DNA of 64,000 nt from an uncultured Archangium sp. (GCA_903905455.1 CAIVGN010000167.1:54899-118898), one strand, 5' to 3'; shown: positions 28,801 through 36,633, numbered from the stretch's first letter. Program-made: numbers and translations. The notes: generated from the sequence alone by a model not told the origin.

Positions 28801-29471
28801 AGGACATCATCGCCGCCTTCCCGAAGCTCAAGGAGGAGGAGAAGAAGAACGACCGCGCGATGCTGGCCTTCGCCCACACGCGCTTCGCCACGCTCGAGCC
28901 CTCGTGGAAGTCGTACACCGAGATGAAGTTCAAGAAGATCGCCGCCTTCAAGACGGATCTCGCGGCCAAGCAGAAGAAGCTCACGGAGCTCGAGAACGCG
29001 TACACCGAGGTGCTGAAGGTCGGTAACCCGGAGTTCGGCATTGCCGCGCTCACCCGCGTCGGCCTGCTGTACTCCGACTTCGCCGGCAACATCACCGACA
29101 TGCCGGACCCGCCGGGCCTCGACGAAGACCAGCTCGCGCTGTTCCGCGGCGAGCTCGAGAACCGCTACATCTTCCCCGTCGAAGAGAAGTGCGTCGAGGC
29201 GCTGGAGAAGGCGCTGGGCAAGTCCTACGAGCTGTCGATGTACAACGAGTGGACCCTGCTCGCGCAGGACAAGCTCAACAAGTACAAGCCCGGCTTCTAC
29301 GGCAAGCCGCGCGACGTCGCGTACCGGGGCAGCGAGTTCTTCGTGACGGCCGACTTCGAGAAGAAGGCCGACCTGCCCGCCGAGTCGGTGGTCGAGACCC
29401 CCGCACCCACCACCACCACTCCCGCTCCCAACAGCGCCGCCGCCCCGACTCCGGGCGCGGGCGTTCGTTGA
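25887..29471 (+). CDS. gltD: Giant periplasmic TPR protein, GltD/AgmU-like
   Basis: 1194 aa. Signal peptide (VLAVSAGLIASPAAAQ), then a Lys/Ala-rich stretch (~residues 30-75). More than 1000 residues of TPR-type helices follow (for example LFNLAYNQYDIGKRDLAVKRYEELLKSYPG split over two helices, and IAYNIGLVLEKQGKSAEAIGQYN), with a Pro/Thr tail. Size and repeat type match GltD (AgmU) of the M. xanthus G1 gliding cluster, where it is followed by gltE-F-G-H as here. AGGAG precedes the ATG at 25887. Presumed role: scaffold linking the inner-membrane motor to the outer-membrane platform. Confidence 0.87.
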   Translation: MKLAVRILTVLAVSAGLIASPAAAQAKKKADPKAAAGKAADAKAAAAKKPEERKGPAKLDGKETPKIEDVEKEANADKKRDEQIEAAKKIIPKIEDGNPTKADLLFQLSELYWEKSRYLYRKEMLAFFNAQKDNDEKKNRGEKVAEAKEDHRESELYRSETMRLYETILREYPTYERKDEVLFNLAYNQYDIGKRDLAVKRYEELLKSYPGSKFVADTYVQLGNHYFEVANILEKAKTYYEKAFASSNPRIKSYALYKLAWCDFNAGEHEKALKKLQDTVEFAEKQGKEKSFTDLKNEALQDSIRMFVQLNRADDAMAYFKAHAGKKKQITLTTKLAYALQEGGHHDNAIKTFRFLLNDNAVSESAPDWQQSIIKSYESLRQRENVKTEVKKLAELYRPGSTWWKANESKKDVLRNGFNVAEEAMRTTVTEYHQEAQKTKQVETYRLARDIYKQYVDAFASGDDENFVADQAFNLKFYYAEILWALEEWEPAAKQYDGVVAFKVPGRPEAKESANEKYRQSAAYNAILAYDKLVKIERGLIQKTELKDTEKIEETKKKGAVEKSKKIEKRSAKELEEKPITEFEKRLVAACDSYNGLFPKNPDEVDIAYQAAVVFYDKNHFVEAGRRFGDVINKYPEEKRSQEAADLIMSVLEEREEWLELNKLARVFKANTKLSKPGTEFTKRVGGIVEGSQYKYIDTVVYKKEKDPAKAADLFLAFVDEFPKSENADRALTYSMIIAREANQLDKAIVIGERLLKEYPTTEFDLKAKVALAFFYEKMANFEKSAQMYENFVATYDLAAGEKAIGYENIKDLLKKEREAREKEAKANKGKAAANTAPAITTVDLKSIKDEGKKKEREALVKEAEAMVADAQYNTGFWFEGIGQFDKAMAAYNRYITRFKDKKDAPEIAYNIGLVLEKQGKSAEAIGQYNTFLTSYAKDARVTDARRLDVKYRQYLLNGKLKNAPEQDRLAKDIIAAFPKLKEEEKKNDRAMLAFAHTRFATLEPSWKSYTEMKFKKIAAFKTDLAAKQKKLTELENAYTEVLKVGNPEFGIAALTRVGLLYSDFAGNITDMPDPPGLDEDQLALFRGELENRYIFPVEEKCVEALEKALGKSYELSMYNEWTLLAQDKLNKYKPGFYGKPRDVAYRGSEFFVTADFEKKADLPAESVVETPAPTTTTPAPNSAAAPTPGAGVR

Positions 29472-29500
29472 TCACTGACGGCCAGGAAGGACTGACGCAC

Positions 29501-30841
29501 ATGAAGTCGATTCGCATCGCAGCGCTGGTTGTCGCAGGGAGCACCGGGCTCGTGGGCTGCACCACGGTGACCGAAGAGGTGAAGAAGGACGTGGTCGTCG
29601 CGCCTCCGCCCAGGGCGGCGGAGAAGTCGACGAAGGAGACCTTCGCGGACGCAGTGAAGGCGTTCGACGAGGGCAAGCTCGACGCCGCGCGCGAGGGCTT
29701 CGGCAAGGTCGCCGCCAAGGTCCCCAACAACGTGGTGGTGCAGTTCAACCTGGGCGTGATCTGCGAGAAGCAGGGCAAGCTCACGGAGGCCGCCGGGTTC
29801 TACGAGGCCGCCAATAAGCTCGACCCCAAGCACAAGCCGACGCTGCTCAACCTGGGCCGCGTCTACCGCCAGCAGGACAAGTTCGAGAACGCCATCGCGC
29901 TCTACGAGGGCGCCATCAAGGACCCGGCGAACGAGTACGACGTCGAGCTCAACAACAACCTCACCGTCGCCTACCGCCTGGCCAGGAAGTACGCCCAGGC
30001 CGAGGCCACCGCGCGCAAGGTGCTCGCCCGCACCAAGGACAACCCGGACGCGTACAAGAACCTCGCGTTGATCTACTTCGACCAGGGCAACTTCCGCCTG
30101 GCGGAGTTCATCTCGGCCAACGCGAAGAAGCTCGATGACAAGGATCCGGGCGTCTACAACAACCTCGGCCTCATCTACCTGAAGCTCGACGACCGCCGCC
30201 TGGCGCTCAGCCAGTTCCAGAAGGCCGTGTCGCTCAACAAGGACTTCGCCCCCAGCCTGTTCAACATCGGGGCGATGGCGCTGGCCTACCGGGACTACGA
30301 CGGCGCCGAGAAGGTGCTCTCGCGGGCCACGGAGTTGGACCAGAACTCCTACGAGGGGTTCCTCGCGTACGCCTACGCGCTCGACGGCCAGAAGGGCCGC
30401 GACGCCAAGAAGGGCCTCAAGGCCGGCGAGATGTTCGAGCGCGTGCTGGCGATCAAGGCCGACCAGGGCGACGCGGTCTGTGGCGCCGGCTGGGCCTACG
30501 CCGCCGACAAGGCCGGCTGGGACAAGGCCCTGGGCTTCCTCGAGAAGTGCAAGGCGCTGACGACCACCTCGGCGACCGACCAGCAGCTCATCGACAGCAA
30601 GCTCAAGGGCATCGTGGCCATGCAGAAGGCCGGTCAGCAGGCCGCCCAGCCCAAGCCCGAAGAGAAGGAAAAGCCCAAGGCCACCACGCCGTCGGGCCCC
30701 TCGCTCCTCGACAAGGTGTCCGATGACGCCGCCAAGCAGGACCCCGGCGCCGCCACCGAGCAGCCCGCCCCCGCGCCGGCTCCCGAGGGCGCTGCCCCGG
30801 CTGCCCCGGCGCCTGCACCGGCCCCCGCGCCCAAGCAGTAG
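29501..30841 (+). CDS. gltE: TPR lipoprotein, GltE/AglT-like
   Basis: 446 aa. Lipoprotein signal IAALVVAGSTGLVGC (acylated Cys20), then canonical TPR units (VQFNLGVICEKQGKLTEAAGFYEAA, VYNNLGLIYLKLDDRRLAL) over ~residues 40-360. The tail is Pro/Ala-rich (ending PAPAPAPAPKQ). In M. xanthus GltE (AglT) is an outer-membrane TPR lipoprotein required for gliding and encoded after gltD. The 29-bp gap from gltD with GGAAGG upstream indicates co-transcription. Confidence 0.87.
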   Translation: MKSIRIAALVVAGSTGLVGCTTVTEEVKKDVVVAPPPRAAEKSTKETFADAVKAFDEGKLDAAREGFGKVAAKVPNNVVVQFNLGVICEKQGKLTEAAGFYEAANKLDPKHKPTLLNLGRVYRQQDKFENAIALYEGAIKDPANEYDVELNNNLTVAYRLARKYAQAEATARKVLARTKDNPDAYKNLALIYFDQGNFRLAEFISANAKKLDDKDPGVYNNLGLIYLKLDDRRLALSQFQKAVSLNKDFAPSLFNIGAMALAYRDYDGAEKVLSRATELDQNSYEGFLAYAYALDGQKGRDAKKGLKAGEMFERVLAIKADQGDAVCGAGWAYAADKAGWDKALGFLEKCKALTTTSATDQQLIDSKLKGIVAMQKAGQQAAQPKPEEKEKPKATTPSGPSLLDKVSDDAAKQDPGAATEQPAPAPAPEGAAPAAPAPAPAPAPKQ

Positions 30842-30873
30842 CCTCGGCTCCCACTCCGGCCAACGGGGTGGGG

Positions 30874-30902
30874 GTGACAACCACCTTCAAGATCCCTAGT
30901 AT
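30874..30902 (+). promoter_or_regulatory. Sigma70-type promoter candidate for gltF-gltG
   Basis: GTGACA (30874-30879) is followed after exactly 17 nt by TAGTAT (30897-30902); these match the consensus at 5/6 and 4/6. It lies in the 124-bp gltE-gltF gap, 63 bp before the gltF ATG, and would give the distal genes their own transcript. Confidence 0.5.
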
Positions 30903-30922
30903 CCGCCGACTTTTCAGGAACC

Positions 30923-30951
30923 CACCCCTCCTCTGTGGCGTTAGAGGGGTG
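30923..30951 (+). promoter_or_regulatory. Inverted repeat in gltF leader
   Basis: CACCCCTC (30923-30930) and GAGGGGTG (30944-30951) form a perfect 8-bp stem with a 13-nt loop. It sits between the candidate promoter and the GGAGG ribosome-binding site (30955-30959) of gltF, so it could be an operator or a leader hairpin that affects translation. No T-tract follows, so it is not a terminator. Confidence 0.5.
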
Positions 30952-30965
30952 TACGGAGGCAACAC

Positions 30966-31229
30966 ATGCACCGCGCTTTTGCAGCAATCGCGATCTTCTC
31001 GCTGATCTCCACGGCCGCTCTGGCTGACGACAAGGTCGTTCGCGAGGCCGACAAGACGGTCTTCCGCAAGAAGACCACCATCGACTTCACCGACGTGGCC
31101 ATCGACGGCGAGCTCACGAAACCCGAAGGCAGCTACTCGGTGTCGAAGAAGAAGACGACGTTCAAGACCCTCATCAAGGTCCGCGACAACTTCAACCCCG
31201 AGCTTCAGAAGTCGGTCGAGAACCTCTGA
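30966..31229 (+). CDS. gltF: Small periplasmic protein, GltF-like
   Basis: 87 aa. Signal peptide (AIAIFSLISTAALAD) and a short, highly charged Lys/Thr-rich mature part (TVFRKKTTIDFTDVAIDGEL, then SVSKKKTTFKTLIKVRDNF). No domain is recognised. The position between a gltE-like and a gltG-like gene is that of gltF in M. xanthus, a small protein of the gliding apparatus. The name rests on synteny. Strong GGAGG ribosome-binding site. Confidence 0.75.
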   Translation: MHRAFAAIAIFSLISTAALADDKVVREADKTVFRKKTTIDFTDVAIDGELTKPEGSYSVSKKKTTFKTLIKVRDNFNPELQKSVENL

Positions 31230-31264
31230 AACCTGGCAGCACGCCTCACCCGAAGGACATCATC

Positions 31265-33130
31265 ATGGCCAAGAAGATCACCCTCCAGATCACCAACCCT
31301 GACGGCTCGGTCACCGAGAGCACCAGCGAGCTCGAGAGCATCATCGTGGGCTCCGGCTCCGGCGCCGCGGTCAAGGTGACGGACCCCAAGGTCTCGAACC
31401 TCCACTGCATGTTCAAGGTCGAGAAGGACGGGGCGGTGACGGTGATCGATCTCGGTTCTGAGAGCGGCACCAAGTTCAAGGACCAGTCGGTGAAGGAGCC
31501 GGCCATCGTCGCCTCGGGCGAGACGGTCAGCATCGGCGAGTCGAAGGTGAAGGTCGTCTACGGCGAGGTCGAAGAGAAGAAGGCCGGCGCGACGCCGCCG
31601 CCTCCTCCCGCCGACGCCAAGGCGGAAGAGAAGGGCGACAAGAAGCACAAGAAGGACAAGAAGAAGGGCGGCAGCGAGAAGGCCGTGCCCAGCACGCGCG
31701 CGCTCGCCGGCACCGGCAAGAACGCCGCGGCCCTCTTCAATGAGCCGCTGCCCGCCGAGGCCTACCCGACCGAGTCCGAGAAGGTGCTCCAGGTCGCGCT
31801 CCTCTGGGGCGACACCCTGATCAACGTGCAGCACTTCGCCGAGGGCGTTCCGGTCACCATCGGCGAGGGCCCGGGCAACCGCTTCTCCGTCTACAACGTG
31901 GGCCCCACGTTCACCCTCGCGCAGTCGCGCGGTGCGGCCGCGGTGGTCAACGTGCCCTCCGACGCGGGCCTGATCGTCACCACCAAGAGCGACAGCCACA
32001 AGTCGAAGGAACAGCTCAAGACCGAGGGCAAGCTCAAGGCGGCTGAGGGTGGCGTGCGCGCCGACGCCGTCGAGCTCGCGCTGCACGACCGGGCCCAGGT
32101 CTCGTTCGAGAACGTCGCGTTCATCGTGCGCTACGTGCGCCCCAGCGCCGCGATCTCGATGAACACCCTCGAGGAGCACGACTTCACCTTCTTCAAGATC
32201 GTCTCCATCTGCCTGATGGCGTTCTTCGCGCTCGTGGCGGCCATGGTGCTCACGCCCATCGGCTTCGGCGGCGACGGCGACGACATCTTCTCGAACCCTT
32301 CCAAGTACGTGAAGATGGTCGTGAAGCCCGAGAAGAAGCAGGAGATCAAGAAGTTCAAGGATCTCTCCGGCATCGCCGAGGGCGCCAAGGCGAAGGACAA
32401 GGAAGGCAAGTTCGGCAAGCAGGACGCGAAGAAGGCCGAAGCGGACCCCTCGAAGAAGGGCGCCCCGGTCGTCGACGCCAACAAGCGCGAAGAGGACCGC
32501 AAGAAGGTGTCGAGCCTCATGGCCGGCATGTTCGGCGGCGGCGCGTCGTCCAACGTCTTCGGCCCCGGTGGCCTCGGGACGGGCATCAACAGCGCGCTCG
32601 GCGGTCTGCAGGGCGGCGCGGGCGTCGGTGACGCGCAGGGCGTCGGCGGTCTCGGCTCGCGTGGCAGCGGCGCCGGCGGTGGTGGCACGGGCCTCGGCCT
32701 GGGCGGTCTGGGCACCAAGGGTGGCGGTCGTGGTCGCGGCGGCTACGGCTCCATCGACCTCGGCGGCAAGGGCAAGGACTCGACCCGCGTGATCCCCGGC
32801 AAGACGACGGTCGTCGGTGGTCTCGACAAGGACGTCATCATGAAGGTCATCAAGCGCCACCAGAACGAGATCAAGTTCTGCTACGAGCAGGAGCTCCAGA
32901 AGAACCCCGCGCTCGGCGGCAAGGTCGCGGTGGCCTGGACCATCGACCCCACGGGCGGCGTCTCCGAAGCGAACGTCAGCGAGTCCTCCATCGGCAACGC
33001 CAACGTCGAGTCCTGCATCGTGCAGCGCATTCGCCGCTGGAAGTTCCCCGAGCCCGCGGGCGGCGGCGTCGTGAATGTCACCTTCCCCTGGATCTTCAAG
33101 GCGGCCGGTGACGAGAGCGAAGGCGAGTAA
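31265..33130 (+). CDS. gltG: FHA - TM - TonB-type protein, GltG/PglI-like
   Basis: 621 aa. N-terminal FHA-like domain (~residues 20-100), in which the usual Arg and the N of S-x-x-NG are not conserved (VGSGSG, SNLHC, SESGTKF). A Lys-rich linker and a second folded cytoplasmic segment follow. One membrane helix lies near residues 310-335 (ICLMAFFALVAAMVLTPIGF). The periplasmic part has Lys-rich, then Gly-rich (~residues 415-500) regions. The C-terminal AgmX/PglI-type TonB domain includes VIKRHQNEIKFCYEQEL, AWTIDPTG and RIRRWKFPEP. This is the layout of GltG, an inner-membrane gliding protein. Such TonB-like tails are thought to transmit proton-driven motion to periplasmic partners. Confidence 0.88.
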   Translation: MAKKITLQITNPDGSVTESTSELESIIVGSGSGAAVKVTDPKVSNLHCMFKVEKDGAVTVIDLGSESGTKFKDQSVKEPAIVASGETVSIGESKVKVVYGEVEEKKAGATPPPPPADAKAEEKGDKKHKKDKKKGGSEKAVPSTRALAGTGKNAAALFNEPLPAEAYPTESEKVLQVALLWGDTLINVQHFAEGVPVTIGEGPGNRFSVYNVGPTFTLAQSRGAAAVVNVPSDAGLIVTTKSDSHKSKEQLKTEGKLKAAEGGVRADAVELALHDRAQVSFENVAFIVRYVRPSAAISMNTLEEHDFTFFKIVSICLMAFFALVAAMVLTPIGFGGDGDDIFSNPSKYVKMVVKPEKKQEIKKFKDLSGIAEGAKAKDKEGKFGKQDAKKAEADPSKKGAPVVDANKREEDRKKVSSLMAGMFGGGASSNVFGPGGLGTGINSALGGLQGGAGVGDAQGVGGLGSRGSGAGGGGTGLGLGGLGTKGGGRGRGGYGSIDLGGKGKDSTRVIPGKTTVVGGLDKDVIMKVIKRHQNEIKFCYEQELQKNPALGGKVAVAWTIDPTGGVSEANVSESSIGNANVESCIVQRIRRWKFPEPAGGGVVNVTFPWIFKAAGDESEGE

Positions 33131-33153
33131 GCCACTCGCCCCTTGATGATGCG

Positions 33154-33196
33154 CGGCGCGGATCTCCTCGTGAGTTCCGCGCCGTTTTACTTTTTC
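33154..33196 (+). terminator. Terminator after gltG
   Basis: CGGCGCGGA (33154-33162) pairs with TCCGCGCCG (33176-33184), followed by TTTTACTTTTT. It lies between gltG and gltH, so gltH likely has its own promoter within 33185-33250 or depends on read-through. Confidence 0.88.
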
Positions 33197-33254
33197 ACGA
33201 TTGCGTTTGCGGGCTCGGCAGGTATGGTGCCGCGCCCTTTGTTCTGGAGGTTTC

Positions 33255-33899
33255 GTGCGGAAGCTCGCCACGTTGCTCATCGCGCTGTTCGTCTCGTCGT
33301 CGGCTCTCGCTGCTACCCCTTCTGAGGGCGTGCCCCTGCAGGTGCGTCGTGGCTTCTTCACGGAAACCGACGTCGGCGTGTTCTTCACGCTGGGGCCGCT
33401 CGCGGCGTTGCCCAACGGCGACACCGGGAACGAGACCTCGTACTCCAACGCCCAGACCTACCTGCAGGTGGGTGCCGGCTACCAGTTCACGCTCAACGAC
33501 GGCGCGGGGCTCATTCCCGTGGGCTTTCACGTCGGCATCGGGTCGAACGCGGCGAAGTGCTGGTCGAGCCTGACGCCGGGCCCGGCCTGCGCCCAGGCCG
33601 ACAACTTCACCACCATCTTCCTCAACGTCTCGGGTGGCTACCTGCACCGCCTGGGCACCGGCTACATCGGCAGCCGCGTCTACGCCGGCGGCAAGCTGCT
33701 CGGTGGCGTCACCCTCGTCGATCCCGACCCTGTCGGTGACGGCGTGCTGGCGCGGCCGAACTTCGGCGTGGCGGCGAGCGTGGAGTTCGCCACCAGCCTC
33801 GACCACTTCTCGATCGGCGCCGACGCCTCGTACCGCTTGATCATCGGCCCGAACATCAACGCGCTGATGTTCTACTTCCGCGTGCAGTACACCTTCTGA
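33255..33899 (+). CDS. gltH: Outer-membrane beta-barrel protein, GltH-like
   Basis: 214 aa with a GTG start at 33255, five nt after GGAGG. Signal peptide (LATLLIALFVSSSALAA) and barrel strands (TETDVGVFFTLGPLAAL, TYLQVGAGYQFTL, FSIGADASYRLII), ending in the outer-membrane signature FYFRVQYTF. Two cysteines (KCWSS, PACAQ). It lies where gltH does in the M. xanthus G1 cluster, directly after gltG; GltH is the third integral outer-membrane protein of that platform. gltI and gltJ, which follow in M. xanthus, are replaced here by kdd. Confidence 0.8.
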   Translation: MRKLATLLIALFVSSSALAATPSEGVPLQVRRGFFTETDVGVFFTLGPLAALPNGDTGNETSYSNAQTYLQVGAGYQFTLNDGAGLIPVGFHVGIGSNAAKCWSSLTPGPACAQADNFTTIFLNVSGGYLHRLGTGYIGSRVYAGGKLLGGVTLVDPDPVGDGVLARPNFGVAASVEFATSLDHFSIGADASYRLIIGPNINALMFYFRVQYTF

Positions 33900-33925
33900 G
33901 CCCTGCTCGAAGGTGAGCTCGTGAA

Positions 33926-33951
33926 CGGCTCCGGGAAACCGGGGCCGTTTT
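33926..33951 (+). terminator. Terminator after gltH
   Basis: CGGCTCCGG (33926-33934) and CCGGGGCCG (33939-33947) form a 9-bp stem (one G-U pair) with a 4-nt loop, followed by TTTT. It closes the Glt locus, 27 bp after the gltH stop. Confidence 0.9.
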
Positions 33952-34020
33952 CGTTTGCGGGCCCCACGTAGGCCAAGGGGCCGAACCGGCTGTGGCGGCG
34001 CCGTGGTAGAGGACCCGGTC

Positions 34021-35046
34021 ATGGACGCATACGGACTGGGCCGGGTCGTTGGCGAGAAGGGCGTGCTCCCGCAGCGCGCGAAGAAGATCGACCCCTCGCT
34101 GCCGCTGCGAGACGGCGAGCTCCTCATCGACGTCGAGAGCCTCAACATCGACGCCGCCTCGTTCAAGCAGCTCAAGGAGGCCGCCGGGGGCGACACCGCG
34201 AAGATCGCCGCGGCGATTGAGGCCATCGTCACCGAGCGCGGCAAGATGCAGAACCCGGTCACCGGCTCGGGCGGCATGCTGATCGGCCGCATCAAGGAGA
34301 TCAGCCCCACGCACCCGGCGGCTTCGACGCTGAAGGTGGGCGATCGCCTCGCGACGCTGGTGAGCCTCACCCTGACGCCGCTGGTGATCGACGAGATCCG
34401 CGCCGTGAAGCCGGAGATCGATCGTGTCGACATCCGGGGCCGCGCCATCCTCTTCGCCTCCGGGATCTACGCGAAGCTGCCCGACGATCTCCCCGACACC
34501 CTGTCGCTGGCGGCCCTCGACGTGTGCGGCGCCCCGGCGCTGGTCGCGCGTTACGTGAAGCCGGGCATGCGGGTGGTGATGCTGGGGGCCGGCAAGAGCG
34601 GCGCCCTGTGCCTCGCCCAGGCCCGGGAGTCGATGCAGGGGCAGGGGCAGCTCATCGCCCTCGACATCAGCCAGCCGGCCCTCGAGGCCCTCTCGGCGCT
34701 CGGCTTGTGCGACGCCTTCGCGAAGGTCGACGCTACCCAGGGCGTGGAGGTGATGGAGACCATCTCGAAGCTCACCGACGGCAAGCTGGCCGACCTGGTG
34801 GTGAACTGCGCCTCGGTGCCCAACACCGAGATGGCGTCGATCCTCTCGGTGCGTGACGGGGGCACGGTGATCTTCTTTTCCATGGCCACCAGCTTCACCA
34901 CCGCCGCCCTGGGCGCCGAGGGCGTGGGCAAGGACGTGCAGATGATCGTGGGCAACGGCTACGTGCCCCACCACGCCACGCTCACCCTCGAGCTGCTGCG
35001 GCGCCAGGCCGGGCTGCGCAAGCTCTTCGAGCAGCGCTACATCTGA
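34021..35046 (+). CDS. kdd: L-erythro-3,5-diaminohexanoate dehydrogenase
   Basis: 341 aa, the family length. Kdd oxidatively deaminates 3,5-diaminohexanoate to 5-amino-3-oxohexanoate with NAD(P)+, between KamDE and Kce. Diagnostic segments are MQNPVTGSGGMLIGRIKEI near the N-terminus and the nucleotide-binding MRVVMLGAGKSGALCLAQA. The late IVGNGYVPHHATLTLELLR strand is also typical. The protein is a zinc-free relative of the alcohol dehydrogenase fold. It is 21 kb from kamD-kce and stands alone between the gltH terminator and a convergent DsrE-like gene, with which its stop shares the palindrome TGATCA. Confidence 0.93.
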   Translation: MDAYGLGRVVGEKGVLPQRAKKIDPSLPLRDGELLIDVESLNIDAASFKQLKEAAGGDTAKIAAAIEAIVTERGKMQNPVTGSGGMLIGRIKEISPTHPAASTLKVGDRLATLVSLTLTPLVIDEIRAVKPEIDRVDIRGRAILFASGIYAKLPDDLPDTLSLAALDVCGAPALVARYVKPGMRVVMLGAGKSGALCLAQARESMQGQGQLIALDISQPALEALSALGLCDAFAKVDATQGVEVMETISKLTDGKLADLVVNCASVPNTEMASILSVRDGGTVIFFSMATSFTTAALGAEGVGKDVQMIVGNGYVPHHATLTLELLRRQAGLRKLFEQRYI

Positions 35047-35442
35047 TCAGAGCGTGAAACGGTCGGTGGCGCCCGCCGTACGGGCAAGGATGGCGGTCCA
35101 CCCGATCAGCGCGTCGACCTTGGGCTCCACGTCGGGCGGGGTGAGGCCGATGGACGCCATGGAGCCGGTGCAGGCGAAGAGCTTCGCCTGGCCGGAGTCG
35201 CGCACCACGTCGAGCAGCTGGCGGATCGTCGGGACGCCCCGCAGCTCCATGGTGGCGTTGACGTCGTCGCGCTCGAGATCGGGCTCGTCGAGCTTGCCGC
35301 GCACCAGCCGCTCGAGCGCCCACCAGAAGAAGTACAGCTCGACGTCGCGCCCCATGGCGGCCGCCGACGCGGCGATCGACAACCCCTGGTGCACGGCGTC
35401 GTACTCGCCGCGGTGAAAGAAGATGCAGACGGGCCCGGCCAT
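35047..35442 (-). CDS. DsrE/F-like small protein
   Basis: 131 aa from the ATG at 35442. The sequence follows the DsrE/DsrF/peroxiredoxin-like pattern: VCIFFHRGEYDAVHQGLSIA strand-helix, then MGRDVELYFFWWAL, then LRGVPTIRQLLDVVRDSGQAKLFACTGSM, where a Cys occupies the usual place. Members carry or sense sulfane sulfur, but many are uncharacterised. Its stop directly abuts the kdd stop. Downstream of its start, divergently, lies the mevalonate operon. No functional link is evident. Confidence 0.82.
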   Translation of the reverse strand: MAGPVCIFFHRGEYDAVHQGLSIAASAAAMGRDVELYFFWWALERLVRGKLDEPDLERDDVNATMELRGVPTIRQLLDVVRDSGQAKLFACTGSMASIGLTPPDVEPKVDALIGWTAILARTAGATDRFTL

Positions 35443-35529
35443 GCGCGACCTTCTACGGTGAACCCCGACCGCTCGCGTTATTGAAACGACCGGCAGGTGA
35501 CGTTCGTAAGTGAATTCGCAGGTTTCCGG

Positions 35530-35553
35530 GTGGAATGGACCGGAACATTCCAC
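35530..35553 (+). promoter_or_regulatory. Perfect dyad upstream of the mevalonate operon
   Basis: GTGGAATG (35530-35537), an 8-nt spacer, then CATTCCAC (35546-35553). The dyad ends 18 bp before the fni ATG and abuts the AGGAGC ribosome-binding site. It may be an operator for a dimeric regulator or an mRNA hairpin controlling fni translation. No T-tract follows. Confidence 0.6.
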
Positions 35554-35571
35554 TAGGAGCCGCACGCCTCG

Positions 35572-36633
35572 ATGCACGACGAGACCACAGCAAAGCGCAA
35601 AGACGCCCATCTCGATCTCTGCGCCACGGAAGAAGTCGCCCCCCGCGAGAACGCGACCCTCTTCGATGATGTCCGGCTGGTGCATTGCGCGATGCCCGAG
35701 CTGTCCGTCGACCAGGTCGAGCTGAAGACCACGTGGTTCGGCAAGACTCTCAAGGCCCCCATCCTGGTGACTGGGATGACCGGCGGCACGGAGCGGGCCG
35801 GACAGGTCAACCGCGACATCGCCCAGGTGGCTGAGGAGTTCGGCGTGGCCTTTGGCGTGGGCAGTCAGCGCGCGATGGCCGAGCGGCCCGAGCTGACCTC
35901 GACCTTCTCCGTGCGCTCGGTGGCGCCCACCACGGTGCTCATCGGCAACCTCGGCGTGGTCCAGGCCACGAGGATGTCGGTGGATCAGGTGCGCCGGCTG
36001 ACTGATGGCATCGGCGCCGACGCGCTCGCGTTGCACTTGAACCCTGGGCAGGAGCTCAGCCAGCCCGAAGGCGACCGCGACTTTCAGCGCGGGTACCAGG
36101 CGATCACCGCCCTGGTGAAGGTCTACGGCGACCGGCTGCTGGTCAAGGAAACCGGCTGCGGGGTGTCGCCCGACGTGGCGCGCCGGCTGGTGGACTGTGG
36201 CGTGCGGAACATCGACGTGTCGGGGCTCGGCGGCACCTCGTGGGTGCGCGTGGAGCAGCTGCGCTCGTCGGGCGTGGCGCGGGACGTGGGCGCGCAGTTC
36301 TCGGGGTGGGGCATTCCAACCGCGGCGGCCATCGCTTCGGTGCGCAAGGCCGTGGGCGGCGACGTGCGGTTGGTGGCCTCGGGCGGCATGCGCACGGGCC
36401 TCGACATCGCCAAGGCGATCGCCCTGGGCGCTGACTTCGGCGGCATGGCGTTGCCCCTGTTCCGGGCGCACCAGGAAGGCGGCGTGGCGGCGGTGCGCAC
36501 CGCGCTGCAGACGGTGATCACCGCGCTCACCTATGCGTTCGCGCTGACGGGGAGCCGCACGGTGACGGAGTTGCGTCGCCAGCCGCGGGTGGTGACGGGG
36601 GAGTTGAAGGACTGGTTGGGGGCGCTGACATGA
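35572..36633 (+). CDS. fni: Type 2 isopentenyl-diphosphate delta-isomerase
   Basis: 353 aa. The FMN- and NAD(P)H-dependent enzyme interconverts IPP and DMAPP. Family motifs: KRKDAHLDLC at the start, VTGMTGGTERAG, ALHLNPGQELSQPEGDRDF (the His/Gln/Glu active-site strand), KETGCGVSPDVARRL and VASGGMRTGLDIAKAIALGAD (phosphate/FMN loop). It is first in the mevalonate operon; the stop overlaps mvaA by 4 nt (ATGA). The ATG at 35572 follows AGGAGC. Confidence 0.96.
   Translation: MHDETTAKRKDAHLDLCATEEVAPRENATLFDDVRLVHCAMPELSVDQVELKTTWFGKTLKAPILVTGMTGGTERAGQVNRDIAQVAEEFGVAFGVGSQRAMAERPELTSTFSVRSVAPTTVLIGNLGVVQATRMSVDQVRRLTDGIGADALALHLNPGQELSQPEGDRDFQRGYQAITALVKVYGDRLLVKETGCGVSPDVARRLVDCGVRNIDVSGLGGTSWVRVEQLRSSGVARDVGAQFSGWGIPTAAAIASVRKAVGGDVRLVASGGMRTGLDIAKAIALGADFGGMALPLFRAHQEGGVAAVRTALQTVITALTYAFALTGSRTVTELRRQPRVVTGELKDWLGALT

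Noticed and set aside
25788..28877. 1029-codon minus-strand ORF
   Set aside because: Antisense shadow of the gltD-like gene created by high GC at third codon positions; Leu/Val/Glu-rich with no signal or motif.
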